Of a stretch of DNA of 64,000 nt, positions 24,066 to 33,011 are shown one piece after another. The notes beneath the pieces are model-generated. The model searched no databases and had not been told where the DNA came from. It was given only the letters and a program-made list of their open reading frames with translations. This DNA is from VAZQ01 sp036557665 (GTDB lineage Bacteria; Pseudomonadota; Alphaproteobacteria; Rhizobiales; Xanthobacteraceae): NCBI GenBank assembly GCA_036557665.1, contig DATBHG010000002.1, positions 124,001 through 188,000 on the forward strand. The letters are read 5' to 3'. Numbering within the stretch: the first letter of the stretch is position 1; each line of letters starts with the position of its first letter. Made by a program: the position numbers and the translations under genes.

Positions 24066-24968
24066 ATGGATGTAACAAACAACGACGGCCCGGGCGGGCG
24101 ATTCCTGATGTGCCGTCCCGAGTATTTCGCCGTCAGCTACGCCATCAATCCGTGGATGGATCCGGCAAGCTGGGCGCGGGACGAGCGCGCGCACCTTGCT
24201 GCCGTGCGCGAGTGGCGCGCGCTCTACAAGCGCCTCGTGGAGCTCGGTGCCGCGCTCGAGCTTATGCCGCCCGCGCCCGGGGCGCCCGATCTCGTGTTCA
24301 CGGCGAATGCCGGCGTGGTGCTCAACCGGCAGGTTCTGCTCGCGCGCTTTCGCCATCCCGAGCGCCGCCGCGAGGAGCCGCATTTCGAAGCTGCGTTTCG
24401 TGCCTTGCAGGCACGCGGCCTCGTCGATTCCATTGCGCGGCTGCCCGGCGGCGTGGTGCTCGAAGGCGCGGGGGACTGCGTCTTCGACGCCACGCGCTCC
24501 CTGTTCTGGATGGGATACGGGCCGCGCTCCGATGCCGCCGCCCGGGATGTCGTGAGCGGCATGTTCGGGCATGAGGTTGTCGCGCTCGAGCTCGCGGATG
24601 GGCGCTTCTACCACATGGACACGGCGCTCTGCCCGCTCTCGGGCGGCGAAGTAATGTATCTGCCCGCTGCGTTCTCCCCGGCGGGGCTCGCGGTCGTGCG
24701 TGACCGTGTCGCCGTGGCCGATCGCATCGAGATCGGCTTGCAGGATGGCTGCCGGCTCGCCGCCAACGCCGTTTGCATCGGGCGCAATATCATCGTTTCC
24801 GGTGCGGGAAAGGGGCTGCGGAGAAAGCTCGAGTCGCGGGGCTATCGGGTGATAGACACGCCGCTGCCGTCCTTTTTGCGCAGCGGCGGCTCGGCCTTCT
24901 GCCTGACGCTGCGCCTCGACCGCCAGTCCGCTGCAGCTGTCGCGGCCCCTGCGGCGGCCGTGGCCTGA
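24066..24968 (+). CDS. Arginine dihydrolase / dimethylarginine dimethylaminohydrolase-like amidinohydrolase
   Basis: Guanidino-group-modifying enzyme of 300 residues. Features seen are FLMCRPEYFAVSYAINPWMD near the N-terminus, PDLVFTANAG (75-84), LEGAGDCVFD (E133), the catalytic histidine in FYHMDTALC (H183) and the nucleophilic cysteine in GGSAFCLTLRL (C279). The INPWM and TAN motifs are those I recall from ArgZ/AgrE arginine dihydrolases, which give ornithine, CO2 and ammonia; plain DDAH enzymes give citrulline instead. Being next to ornithine aminotransferase favours the ornithine-forming reaction. AGGAGC precedes the ATG. Assignment to ArgZ versus DDAH is inference. Confidence 0.85.
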   Translation: MDVTNNDGPGGRFLMCRPEYFAVSYAINPWMDPASWARDERAHLAAVREWRALYKRLVELGAALELMPPAPGAPDLVFTANAGVVLNRQVLLARFRHPERRREEPHFEAAFRALQARGLVDSIARLPGGVVLEGAGDCVFDATRSLFWMGYGPRSDAAARDVVSGMFGHEVVALELADGRFYHMDTALCPLSGGEVMYLPAAFSPAGLAVVRDRVAVADRIEIGLQDGCRLAANAVCIGRNIIVSGAGKGLRRKLESRGYRVIDTPLPSFLRSGGSAFCLTLRLDRQSAAAVAAPAAAVA

Positions 24969-24977
24969 GACTCCGTG

Positions 24978-24999
24978 GGGGCGTCGCATGCGTCGCCCC
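24978..24999. repeat. Short palindromic repeat core
   Basis: Arms ggggcg and cgcccc flank the palindrome gcatgc, separated on each side by two unpaired bases. It sits ten bases after the amidinohydrolase stop and matches the style of the larger element at 22560-22640. It may fold in the RNA and end or protect the upstream transcript. Confidence 0.65.
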
Positions 25000-25116
25000 T
25001 TCGCACCTCAATTGGAGATTCCAACCCCGGGCTGCGCCCTGCCGAGCTGCGGCTTTCACTGACATCGTCGCCCAAGCAGCACGCCGCCGCACTCTGGGAC
25101 AGGCGGCAAGGCGCGC

Positions 25117-27207
25117 TCACATCATCCCGAGCAGCCGCGGGAGGAACAGCGTCAGCCCGGGCCAATAGGTGACCAGGATGAGGAACAGCAGCATCGTCAC
25201 CAGCCACGGCCAAACGGCGACTGCCAAATCGATGATGCGCATGCGTGCGATCATCGAGGCGACGTACAGATTGAGACCGACCGGCGGGTGGCACAAACCC
25301 ACTTCCATGTTCACATCGATGACGATGCCGAAATGCACCAGATCGATGCCCAGTCGTTTCGCGGCCGGCGCGAGGATCGGGGCCATGATCAAGATGATCG
25401 AGTTCGGCTCCATGAAATTGCCGGCGAGCAGCAGGAGCACGTTGACCAGCAGAAGAAAGCCGAACCAGCCGAGATTCTGCGCCAGGATCCAATCGGCGAG
25501 AGCGGACGGGATGTTCTCGTTGCTCAGGACGAATGAGAACAGCACGGCATTGGTGATGATGTACAGCAGCATCGCGCTGGTGTTCGCCGCTCGCAGCAGC
25601 ACGCGCGGCACGTCTTTGATCTTGATCGCCTTGTAAACGAACACGGCAATCAGGAACGAATACACGGCCGCCATTGCCGCGGCCTCGGTCGCGGTGAAGA
25701 TGCCGCTGTAGATGCCGCCGATGATGATGACGACGAGCATCAATCCCCAGACGCTCTCGCGGAATGCCTGCCAGCTGGCGGCCCAGGTCGCTTTCTGCAT
25801 GAACGGGTAGTTTCGCCGTTTGGCGAGATACCACGTGACGGTGCACAGCATGACGGTGAGCAGCGTCCCCGGCAGCAGCCCCGCCACGAACAAGGCTCCA
25901 ATCGACGTATTGGTCGACACCGCGTAGACGATCTTGGGGATTGACGGCAGCATCAATATGCCGAGCGAGCCGGCAACCGTAATGATGCCGGCGCCGAAAC
26001 GCATCGGATAGCCGTGGCGGACCATCTCCGGCAGCACGATGGCGCCGATCGCCGCTACCGTCGCGACGCTCGATCCGCAGACCAGTGCGAACATCGCGCA
26101 TGCGACGATTCCCGCGAGCCCGAGCCCGCCGCGAAAGTGGCCGATCAGGGAGACCGCGAAATTGATCATCCGGCGGGCTACGCCGCCGTGACTGAGAAAA
26201 TTGCCGGCAAGAATGAAGAATGGGATGGCCATGATCTCGAAGCTTTCGAGACCGGTAAACAGCTTCATCGAGACCGATTCGATGGGCACGCTGGTGAGAG
26301 TGAAAAGGAATGCCAGCACGGTGAGGCCGAGCGCGATGGATACCGGCAACCCGGTGAGCATGAAGGCGATCAGCAGGACGAACAGCAGCAGCGCGCGCAG
26401 CGATTGCGGCAGCACGATCGCGCCGCTGTTGTGTGCGACGCAAACGAGGATGATGAAAATCGGTGCCAGGATCAGTGCCAGCGCCAGAGGATTCGACCAG
26501 CGCTGAGGTACGGTGCCGTGCGGGCTGGTCGAGGGATGAAGTGGGAGGTCGGCACCCTCGACGTGGGCCTCACTGTGATGCGGCAGAATTCCCGTCCAGT
26601 AGTACGACCAGAAGACCTGCAGAAACCGAAAGCACATGAGGCCGGAGCCGGCGGGGATGGCCAGATAAATCATCCACATCGGCCATTCGAGATCGTAGGA
26701 CTGTTGGCCGGTGGCATACATTTGCGCGACAAAGGTGATGCCGAAGACCGCGATCACGCCCGTAAAGAATGCGCCGCAGGCGATCGCAAACAGGATCACC
26801 CGTTTGCGCTTCTCGGGGGGCAATAGATTGACGATGACATCGACGCCCACGTGAATGCCGGTCCGCACCCCGTATGCGGCGCCGAACTTCGCCATCCAGA
26901 TGAACATGAAGATGCAGAGCTCCTGCGCCCAGGAGACGTCGAGGTCGGAAAGCGAGGTATAGATTGCGCGCAGTGCGATCGGCACAAGCGGAATGCCGTG
27001 CGCTTCCGCCCATTTCGCGCCATTGATGGACAGTCCGGTGCCGTAACGGTGCAAGACAGCAAAGAAGATCAGCGCCGTCGCCGCCCCCATGAGCGCAGCA
27101 ATCAGCCATTCCTCGAGATGATCGAGGACACGCAACAGAATGCCCGCCGCGCGGTACCCCACAGCGTCCGGTCGGCTCACACCCTTTTCTTGGACCTGGC
27201 TTGTCAT
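25117..27207 (-). CDS. TRAP transporter permease, fused small and large subunits (DctQM)
   Basis: Membrane protein of 696 residues. Residues to about 225 form the four-helix DctQ-type small subunit (HLEEWLIAALMGAATALIFF, WAQELCIFMFIWMAKFGAAY). After a hydrophilic linker rich in His/Pro, the rest is a DctM-type large subunit with FFILAGNFLSHGG, GLGLAGIVACAMFALVCGSS and the C-terminal HPPVGLNLYV. ATG 27207 was preferred to a TTG at 27240. It is downstream of the DctP receptor gene on the same strand and uses an ion gradient to import the carboxylate bound by that receptor. Confidence 0.93.
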   Translation of the reverse strand: MTSQVQEKGVSRPDAVGYRAAGILLRVLDHLEEWLIAALMGAATALIFFAVLHRYGTGLSINGAKWAEAHGIPLVPIALRAIYTSLSDLDVSWAQELCIFMFIWMAKFGAAYGVRTGIHVGVDVIVNLLPPEKRKRVILFAIACGAFFTGVIAVFGITFVAQMYATGQQSYDLEWPMWMIYLAIPAGSGLMCFRFLQVFWSYYWTGILPHHSEAHVEGADLPLHPSTSPHGTVPQRWSNPLALALILAPIFIILVCVAHNSGAIVLPQSLRALLLFVLLIAFMLTGLPVSIALGLTVLAFLFTLTSVPIESVSMKLFTGLESFEIMAIPFFILAGNFLSHGGVARRMINFAVSLIGHFRGGLGLAGIVACAMFALVCGSSVATVAAIGAIVLPEMVRHGYPMRFGAGIITVAGSLGILMLPSIPKIVYAVSTNTSIGALFVAGLLPGTLLTVMLCTVTWYLAKRRNYPFMQKATWAASWQAFRESVWGLMLVVIIIGGIYSGIFTATEAAAMAAVYSFLIAVFVYKAIKIKDVPRVLLRAANTSAMLLYIITNAVLFSFVLSNENIPSALADWILAQNLGWFGFLLLVNVLLLLAGNFMEPNSIILIMAPILAPAAKRLGIDLVHFGIVIDVNMEVGLCHPPVGLNLYVASMIARMRIIDLAVAVWPWLVTMLLFLILVTYWPGLTLFLPRLLGMM

Positions 27208-27339
27208 GCGGTCCGCGCGCCGGCAATGCGACTGCGACAAGCGAGCGGGGTGACCGGCAATTGCGGAAGGCTCTGCAAACCCCTCCGAGCGCGAACGCCT
27301 GGCATTGCCGGTCGCACGAGCCCCCCTTGAACCGACGCG

Positions 27340-28356
27340 TCAGTTCATCTTGACGTTGAGCTCTTTCGCAAGCAGATCGAGAACCTCGCCGCCAACGCGA
27401 CTCTTCGCCCAGGTATAGGTCGGGTGCATGGCGTTCTGCCATGCGACCTTCTGCGCGTCCGTGAGATAGTGCAGGGTGGTCTTGCCCGATTTCTTGATCT
27501 CGGCCAGCGAGTCCTCGTTCTCCTTCGTAGCGATCGAGTTGGTGTAGTCGGTGGCCTCATCCATTGCTTTCTGGGTCTGCGCGCGCAGATCGGCGGGCAG
27601 ACCATTCCAGAACTTGGCGTTGACGATCACCGCGTATTGCAGGTGCGCATGATACGACACCGTAATATCTTTCTGCACTTCATAGAATTTCTGCGTAAAG
27701 TAGTTCGAGGGGGTGTTTTCGCATCCATCGACGACGCCGGTCTGCAGCGCCTGGTAGACCTCCGAAAAGGCCATGATCTGCGGGATTGAGCCAACATCGC
27801 GGAAGTAGCGGTCTGCGATCTTCGATCCGGAAATGCGGATCTTCAGGCCCTGGAAATCCGTCGGATTGATCAACGGCTTGTTGGCGGAGACCATATGGAA
27901 GCCGTTGTCCCAGTACGCGAGCCCGAGGATGCCCTTCGATTCCAGTTTCTTGAACAGCCATTTACCCACTGGACCTTTCATCGCGGTGGCATAGGTCGCA
28001 TCGTCCTTGAAGAGCCAGGGCAGGTCGAGCGCCTCGAATTCCTTGGCGCCGAGTGGTGCGAACTTGGCCGTCGACGGCCCCAACATCTGCACGGAGCCGA
28101 GCTGCAGGGCTTCGATCTCCTCTTTGTCCTTGTACAGACTGGAGTTGGGATAGACTTCGACTTTGATCTTGCCGGTTGTATACTTTTCGGCCAGCTCTTT
28201 GAACTTCAGCGCGCCCTTTCCCTTTGGCGTGTCGTTGGCGACGACATGGCTGAATTTGATGACGATCGGCTGTTGCGCCCAGCCGGGCCGGCCATAAGCG
28301 GCCGTGATCGCGCCAGCGCCGATCGTCATTCCGAATTGACGGCGAGAAAGCTTCAT
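27340..28356 (-). CDS. TRAP transporter solute receptor, DctP family
   Basis: Periplasmic receptor of 338 residues. The signal sequence (MKLSRRQFGMTIGAGAITAA) has a twin-arginine look (SRRQFG). The mature protein starts VIKFSHVVANDTPKGKGA, then has VEVYPNSSLYKDKEE and the selectivity arginine region FQGLKIRISGSK, and EVYQALQTGVVDGCENTPS in the hinge. AGGAGGAG precedes the ATG. The gene lies 132 bases before the fused permease gene and encodes its partner. The ligand is probably an organic acid. Confidence 0.94.
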   Translation of the reverse strand: MKLSRRQFGMTIGAGAITAAYGRPGWAQQPIVIKFSHVVANDTPKGKGALKFKELAEKYTTGKIKVEVYPNSSLYKDKEEIEALQLGSVQMLGPSTAKFAPLGAKEFEALDLPWLFKDDATYATAMKGPVGKWLFKKLESKGILGLAYWDNGFHMVSANKPLINPTDFQGLKIRISGSKIADRYFRDVGSIPQIMAFSEVYQALQTGVVDGCENTPSNYFTQKFYEVQKDITVSYHAHLQYAVIVNAKFWNGLPADLRAQTQKAMDEATDYTNSIATKENEDSLAEIKKSGKTTLHYLTDAQKVAWQNAMHPTYTWAKSRVGGEVLDLLAKELNVKMN

Positions 28357-28582
28357 CTGATCTCCTCCTCCCGGCGCGTGCAGACTTGCGGGCCGGATGA
28401 TTCCTTCGGCGTTGGCTCTGCCGGGATCATTTCCTGTTGTCCCCTACACTAGGGCGCCTGCTACGTTCGCGCAATCGCGCCTGCAGCAGCCCTGCTCGCC
28501 CTTTGCCCGCACGGTGCAGCCACTTGCGGCGAACGGCGCCAATGGCTTAAGCCCCAGCCGCTGACGCCGGTGGGGTCATGAC

Positions 28583-30046
28583 ATGTTGATGAGAGGTGCG
28601 GAGTACCTCGACAGCATACGCGACGGGCGGCGCGTCTATGTCGGCGGTGAGCGGGTCGATGACGTCACGACCCATCCGGCATTTCGCAATGCGGCGCGCA
28701 CGGTCGCGATGATCTACGACCGCAAGCGGGCGCCGGAGAACCGCCCGGTGATGGCCTGCGACGAGGGCGGGGACACCTTCTCGACCTATTTCCTGCTGCC
28801 GCGCAGCCGGGAGGATTTGCAGCGCCGGTTCGAGACGCATCGCCGCATCGCCTCGTGGACCTATGGCCTGATCGGCCGATCGCCCGACAACTTTCCGAGC
28901 TATGTGAGCGGGCTGGTGATGGACCCCGCGATGTTCGACCGCATCCGCCAGGGCTTCGGCGAGAATATCCAGCGCTACTATCACCACATGCGCGCGCAGG
29001 ACCTCTTCGTCTCCCACACCGTCACCAACCCGCAGGGCTGGCGCCCCACCTCCAGCGCAAGACCTGCCGGCGCCGGCGATGCTTCCGGACGCCCGAGCCC
29101 CACGCTGCGCGCGATCGCCGAGGATGACAGCGGGGTCACGATCAATGGGATCAAGATGCTCGGCACCGCCTCGGTGTTCTGCCACGAGACGTGGTGCGGC
29201 AACCTGCAACCGCTCGGGCCGGATCAGGGCAAGGAATCGATCACCTGCGCGGTGCCGTTGAATGCGCCGGGCGTGAGCATCTGGTCGCGCAAGCCCTATG
29301 AGCGTTACGCGGTGAGCGAGCTCGACAACCCGCTGGCGGCACGCTTCGACGAGACCGACAGCGCCGTGCTGTTCGAGAACGTGAAAGTGCCGTGGGAGCG
29401 CGTGTTCTGCCACGACAACACCGAGATGACGCGCGCGATCTACATGCTCACGCCCGGTCACGCCATGGCCAATCATCAGGCCAATGTTCGGTTCCTCGAG
29501 AAGCTCAACCTGATCCTGGGGATCGCGAGGAAGCTCTCCGAGATGAACGGCATGGACGCGATCCCGGCGGTGCAGCTCACGCTCGGGCAGCTTGCGGCCA
29601 TGCAGGCGACCCTCGAAGGGCTGGTAATGGGACAGATCAATTGCGGCGAGGCGCAGGTGCCGGGATTCCACACCGTGAACCGCCGTTATGTCTATGGCGC
29701 GCTGCACTGGTGCACCAATCACTATGCCGAAATCTGCGAGAAGGTGCGCGAGCTGATGGGTGCCGGCGTGTTCCAGATGCCGGCCGATGCATCGGTGCTC
29801 GAGGATGCAGATCTGCGCGAGAAATTCGAGACCTACTGGTCGGTTCCCGGCCAGCGGGCGAGAGACCGCATGAAGCTCCTGAAACTGGCGTGGGATCTGC
29901 TGGGCTCCGACTTCGGTGGGCGTCACCTGCAATATGAGAAGCTCTATGCCGGACCGAGCTTCGCGATGAACAGCTACAGCTATCTCACCGGACCGTGGAA
30001 GGACTGGACCGGGATGGTGGACGAGCTGATGGCGGGCTACGATTAA
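28583..30046 (+). CDS. 4-hydroxyphenylacetate 3-hydroxylase (HpaB) family flavin monooxygenase
   Basis: Oxygenase component of 487 residues, using reduced FAD to hydroxylate an aromatic or similar substrate. Recognisable stretches are GRRVYVGGERVDDVTTHPAF near the N-terminus, SHTVTNPQG, TINGIKMLGTASVF and VPWERVFCHDN. The C-terminus ends SYLTGPWKDWTGMVDELM. The family needs a separate flavin reductase (HpaC), and none is in the window. It is divergent from the TRAP operon, suggesting that the transporter brings in its substrate or a related acid. Confidence 0.9.
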   Translation: MLMRGAEYLDSIRDGRRVYVGGERVDDVTTHPAFRNAARTVAMIYDRKRAPENRPVMACDEGGDTFSTYFLLPRSREDLQRRFETHRRIASWTYGLIGRSPDNFPSYVSGLVMDPAMFDRIRQGFGENIQRYYHHMRAQDLFVSHTVTNPQGWRPTSSARPAGAGDASGRPSPTLRAIAEDDSGVTINGIKMLGTASVFCHETWCGNLQPLGPDQGKESITCAVPLNAPGVSIWSRKPYERYAVSELDNPLAARFDETDSAVLFENVKVPWERVFCHDNTEMTRAIYMLTPGHAMANHQANVRFLEKLNLILGIARKLSEMNGMDAIPAVQLTLGQLAAMQATLEGLVMGQINCGEAQVPGFHTVNRRYVYGALHWCTNHYAEICEKVRELMGAGVFQMPADASVLEDADLREKFETYWSVPGQRARDRMKLLKLAWDLLGSDFGGRHLQYEKLYAGPSFAMNSYSYLTGPWKDWTGMVDELMAGYD

Positions 30047-30151
30047 GGACAAAGTCAACCTGCGCCTGTTGAAGAGTTGCTCTATCTCAGGCTCGCATCT
30101 GCGAGATCTCGCAATCTCCAGCAATCACGGCACACTTGAGAGCACCCGACC

Positions 30152-31378
30152 GTGGCACTGGACCGGCTCTGGACCGCCATCAGCGAGGCGCTTTTCGGTG
30201 ACGCGGATTCGCGCAGCGAGATCGAGAGCGTCCGCGCGCGCGCCCAGATCGCTGCTCCCGTGGTTTGGCTCCTCGGTAAGACGGGGGCGGGGAAGACCGC
30301 CATCATATCCGCGCTCACAGGCGACACGCGGGCGGAAATAGGAGAAGGATTTGCGCCCTGCACGCGAACCGCGGAATTCTATGATGTGCCCGCCGAGGCG
30401 CCGCTCCTTCGCTTTCTCGATACGCGCGGGCTCGGCGAGGCGGACTACGATCCGGCCGCCGACATTGCCTGGTGCGAGGGGCGGGCGCACCTTCTCCTGG
30501 TCGCGATGCAGGTTGCCGACCCCGCTCAGGACAGCGTGGTGCGAGTTTTGCGGCTCGTTCGCCGCCGCCATCCCGAATGGCCGGTCGTTGCCGTCCAAAC
30601 CGGTCTGCATCGGCTCTATCGGGCGGGCACGCGGCATCCGGCATCGTATCCCTTCACCGGCGGCCGGGACGACGAGCACGACGCGTCGATTTCGCAACCG
30701 CTCCGCCAAGCATTGAGCTACCAGCGCGGGCTGTTGGCCGGGCTTTCCGGCCACCCGCCGCTGTTTGTTCCCATCGATTTCACTCTGCCGGAGGACGGAT
30801 ACCCGCCTCATGAATTCGGGCTGGAAGCGCTCTGGCACGCGCTTGAAGTGGCCGGCCCCCGCGCGTTCGAAGCTTTGCACCGGGCGCGCACGGACGCCGA
30901 GAACGATCAGATCCGTGCGAGAGCGCGCCCGCTCATTTACGGTCACGGGGCTGCTTCTGCGGGCGCGGGCGCGGTCCCTATCCCGTTCGTGGGCGTGGGC
31001 GGCCTTGCCGGCTCCCTTGCCCTCATGCTGACCGCGCTCGCCGGCCGCTACGGTGTCACGTGGACGCGCGGGACGTTCGCGCAGTTCAGCGGAACAATCG
31101 GGGGAGGCGCGCTCGCATGGTGGGGCATCCGATATGGGTTTCGCGAGCTGCTCAAGCTCATCCCGGTCATCGGCACCGCAATGGCGGGAGCGCTTAACGC
31201 AGCCACCGCCTTTGCCATCACCGTTGCCGTGGGCGAGGCCGCCTGCGTCTGGCTCGGCTATCGACGGCGCGGGCTGAATGCTCCGGGCCACGAGGTCCGG
31301 CGCGCCTTTGCAGAAGGATTGGCGGCCGGACTGCGACAAACAAAAAATTCGAGGACGTCACCAGGAGTCCATGGATGA
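30152..31378 (+). CDS. Membrane-associated GTPase, DUF697-like, first of a pair
   Basis: 408 residues, GTG start at 30152. The N-terminal GTPase has the P-loop GKTGAGKT (42-49) and G3 motif DTRGLGE (D90). The usual NKxD/TKxD motif is not clear; VQTGLHRL stands in the expected place. The C-terminal third is hydrophobic with glycine/alanine-rich segments (GVGGLAGSLALMLTALAGRYG, IPVIGTAMAGALNAATAFAITV), as in the DUF697 group of YcjF-like proteins that sit on or in the membrane. Its stop overlaps the ATG of the second GTPase gene (31375-31378). Function unknown. Confidence 0.82.
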   Translation: MALDRLWTAISEALFGDADSRSEIESVRARAQIAAPVVWLLGKTGAGKTAIISALTGDTRAEIGEGFAPCTRTAEFYDVPAEAPLLRFLDTRGLGEADYDPAADIAWCEGRAHLLLVAMQVADPAQDSVVRVLRLVRRRHPEWPVVAVQTGLHRLYRAGTRHPASYPFTGGRDDEHDASISQPLRQALSYQRGLLAGLSGHPPLFVPIDFTLPEDGYPPHEFGLEALWHALEVAGPRAFEALHRARTDAENDQIRARARPLIYGHGAASAGAGAVPIPFVGVGGLAGSLALMLTALAGRYGVTWTRGTFAQFSGTIGGGALAWWGIRYGFRELLKLIPVIGTAMAGALNAATAFAITVAVGEAACVWLGYRRRGLNAPGHEVRRAFAEGLAAGLRQTKNSRTSPGVHG

Positions 31379-32910
31379 ATCTCGCCGTGGCGCTCCGGCG
31401 GTATTGGCAAGAGCTTCTCCTCGTGATGCTGGTGACGCTGCCATGGTTGTCGCTGCTCGCGCTTGGCATTCTCTGGCTGTGGCAAGGCGGGCATGTCGCG
31501 GTCTGGGCAATCACGGCCGCGGCGCTCAGTGTGCTCGCATGGCCGCTCGCGGCGTCCGTGCGGCGGCGGGCCAATGCAGAGGCGCGCCACGGACTGGGCG
31601 ACCTCGCCGAGCCCGCAGCCGGCTGGGATGCTGTCGGGCAGCGCGCCTGGAGCGAGGTGCTGGCGATCGCGGATGCGACCGCCCCGTTCTCCTTCCTGGA
31701 GCTCGACCCGCTTGTCTCGCGTGCACGTGAAACGGTCGAGGCGGTGGCACGCCGTTTCCATCCGCAAGCGCGCAGCGCATGGTCTCAGTTCAGCTTTCCG
31801 GAGCTGCTGTTGCTGACGGAACGGCTCTCGCGTGATGTCCGCCGTGAGGCTCTGCGTCACATTCCTGGGATAAGAAAGATCAAGCTGACTCATGTGCTGT
31901 GGGCGCACGACCAGACCGAGCAGTATGGTCCGCTCGCCCAGAAAGGATGGCGCGTAGGCTTCGGCCTCTACCGCCTGGCTCGCGCGGTGCTCAATCCGCT
32001 TCAGGCCGCCGGGCAGGAGACCAGCGGCTTCATCGTGGAGAAAACCGCCAGCGTCCTTTCGTATCGCCTGCGCGCTTATGCCACCCGACTGCTTGTTCTG
32101 GAGGTCGGTCGGGCAGCCATCGACCTTTATTCGGGTCGTCTCGCGTTGTCGGATGAGGAGGTCCGTTCCGCGCAGGATCTCGACCTGGCTGGTTCCGGGC
32201 CTCCGGCGCGCGTGCCGGTGCGAGTCCTGCTGGTCGGGCAAGTGAGTGCAGGGAAGTCGAGCCTGGTGAATGCAATGGCGCAGGCGATATGCGCCGCAGT
32301 CGGGCCGCTGCCGACGACCGGCCAGGTTTTGGAGCATCGACTGGAATTGGAAGGACGGCCTGCCGTCACTCTCGTCGACATGCCCGGCCTCGGCGAGTAT
32401 TCGACTGAACCGGAGGAGCTGTTGCGGGAGGCCGCGCGTGCCGATCTTATCCTGTGGACCGCGTCCGCCACGCAGCCGGCCCGCGCGGCGGACCGGAACG
32501 GCCTTAAAACGGTGCGCAACTGGGCCAATGAGCTCGCGCGGCGGCCGCCGTCGATTCTGCTTGCGCTCACGCATGTGGACCAGCTTCGTCCAGCCGCGGA
32601 GTGGGCGCCGCCCTACGATATCGTGACACCTGATCGCGCGAAAGCACGGGCGATGCGCGCTGCCATGGATGCCGCCGGCGGTGCGCTCGAGGTTCCCGCC
32701 GACGCGATCGTCCCTGTCGCGGCGCCGCCCGGCCGGGAGCCCTATAATATCGACGCGCTCTGGGCGCGGCTCGCCATGGAGATCGACGAAGCAAAGCTCG
32801 TGCAGCTCGATCGGCTGCGTATCGGGCGCGATCAGCTGAGCCTGCGCGAGCTCGCGGCGCAGCTCGGGAATGCGGGCCGCATCGTCATCGGTGCAATTGC
32901 CCGGCGCTAA
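31375..32910 (+). CDS. Membrane-anchored dynamin-like GTPase, second of a pair
   Basis: 511 residues. Two transmembrane segments lie at the N-terminus (about residues 15-38 and 42-60), then a long helical region of about 220 residues. A C-terminal GTPase has the P-loop GQVSAGKS (288-295), G3 motif DMPGLGE and a clean G4 motif THVD. A GTPase placed after membrane and helical parts is unlike Era or EngA and recalls bacterial dynamin-related or YcjX/YcjF-like proteins. The ATG overlaps the upstream GTPase stop, so the two are translationally coupled and probably act as one complex. Confidence 0.82.
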   Translation: MNLAVALRRYWQELLLVMLVTLPWLSLLALGILWLWQGGHVAVWAITAAALSVLAWPLAASVRRRANAEARHGLGDLAEPAAGWDAVGQRAWSEVLAIADATAPFSFLELDPLVSRARETVEAVARRFHPQARSAWSQFSFPELLLLTERLSRDVRREALRHIPGIRKIKLTHVLWAHDQTEQYGPLAQKGWRVGFGLYRLARAVLNPLQAAGQETSGFIVEKTASVLSYRLRAYATRLLVLEVGRAAIDLYSGRLALSDEEVRSAQDLDLAGSGPPARVPVRVLLVGQVSAGKSSLVNAMAQAICAAVGPLPTTGQVLEHRLELEGRPAVTLVDMPGLGEYSTEPEELLREAARADLILWTASATQPARAADRNGLKTVRNWANELARRPPSILLALTHVDQLRPAAEWAPPYDIVTPDRAKARAMRAAMDAAGGALEVPADAIVPVAAPPGREPYNIDALWARLAMEIDEAKLVQLDRLRIGRDQLSLRELAAQLGNAGRIVIGAIARR

Positions 32911-33011
32911 CGCGGCGGGTGCGCGTAGAGAAATCCCGCAGTGGCCTTTCCGTGATGCGGCCTGCGCCCTATCCGTGCTACCTAAACCAAGCCTGACGGG
33001 AGGACGAGCGG

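Noticed and set aside
28357..28582. Search for a riboswitch or operator between the TRAP receptor and HpaB-like genes
   Set aside because: No conserved riboswitch core or strong inverted repeat was visible in these 226 bases.
29020..29110. Suspected repeat insertion in the HpaB-like gene (GWRPTSSARPAGAGDASG region)
   Set aside because: The segment is only a few residues longer than in typical relatives and contains no long palindrome, so normal loop variation is more likely.
28547..30124. Open frame of 525 codons antisense to the HpaB-like gene
   Set aside because: The plus-strand protein matches its family along its length; the antisense frame matches nothing.
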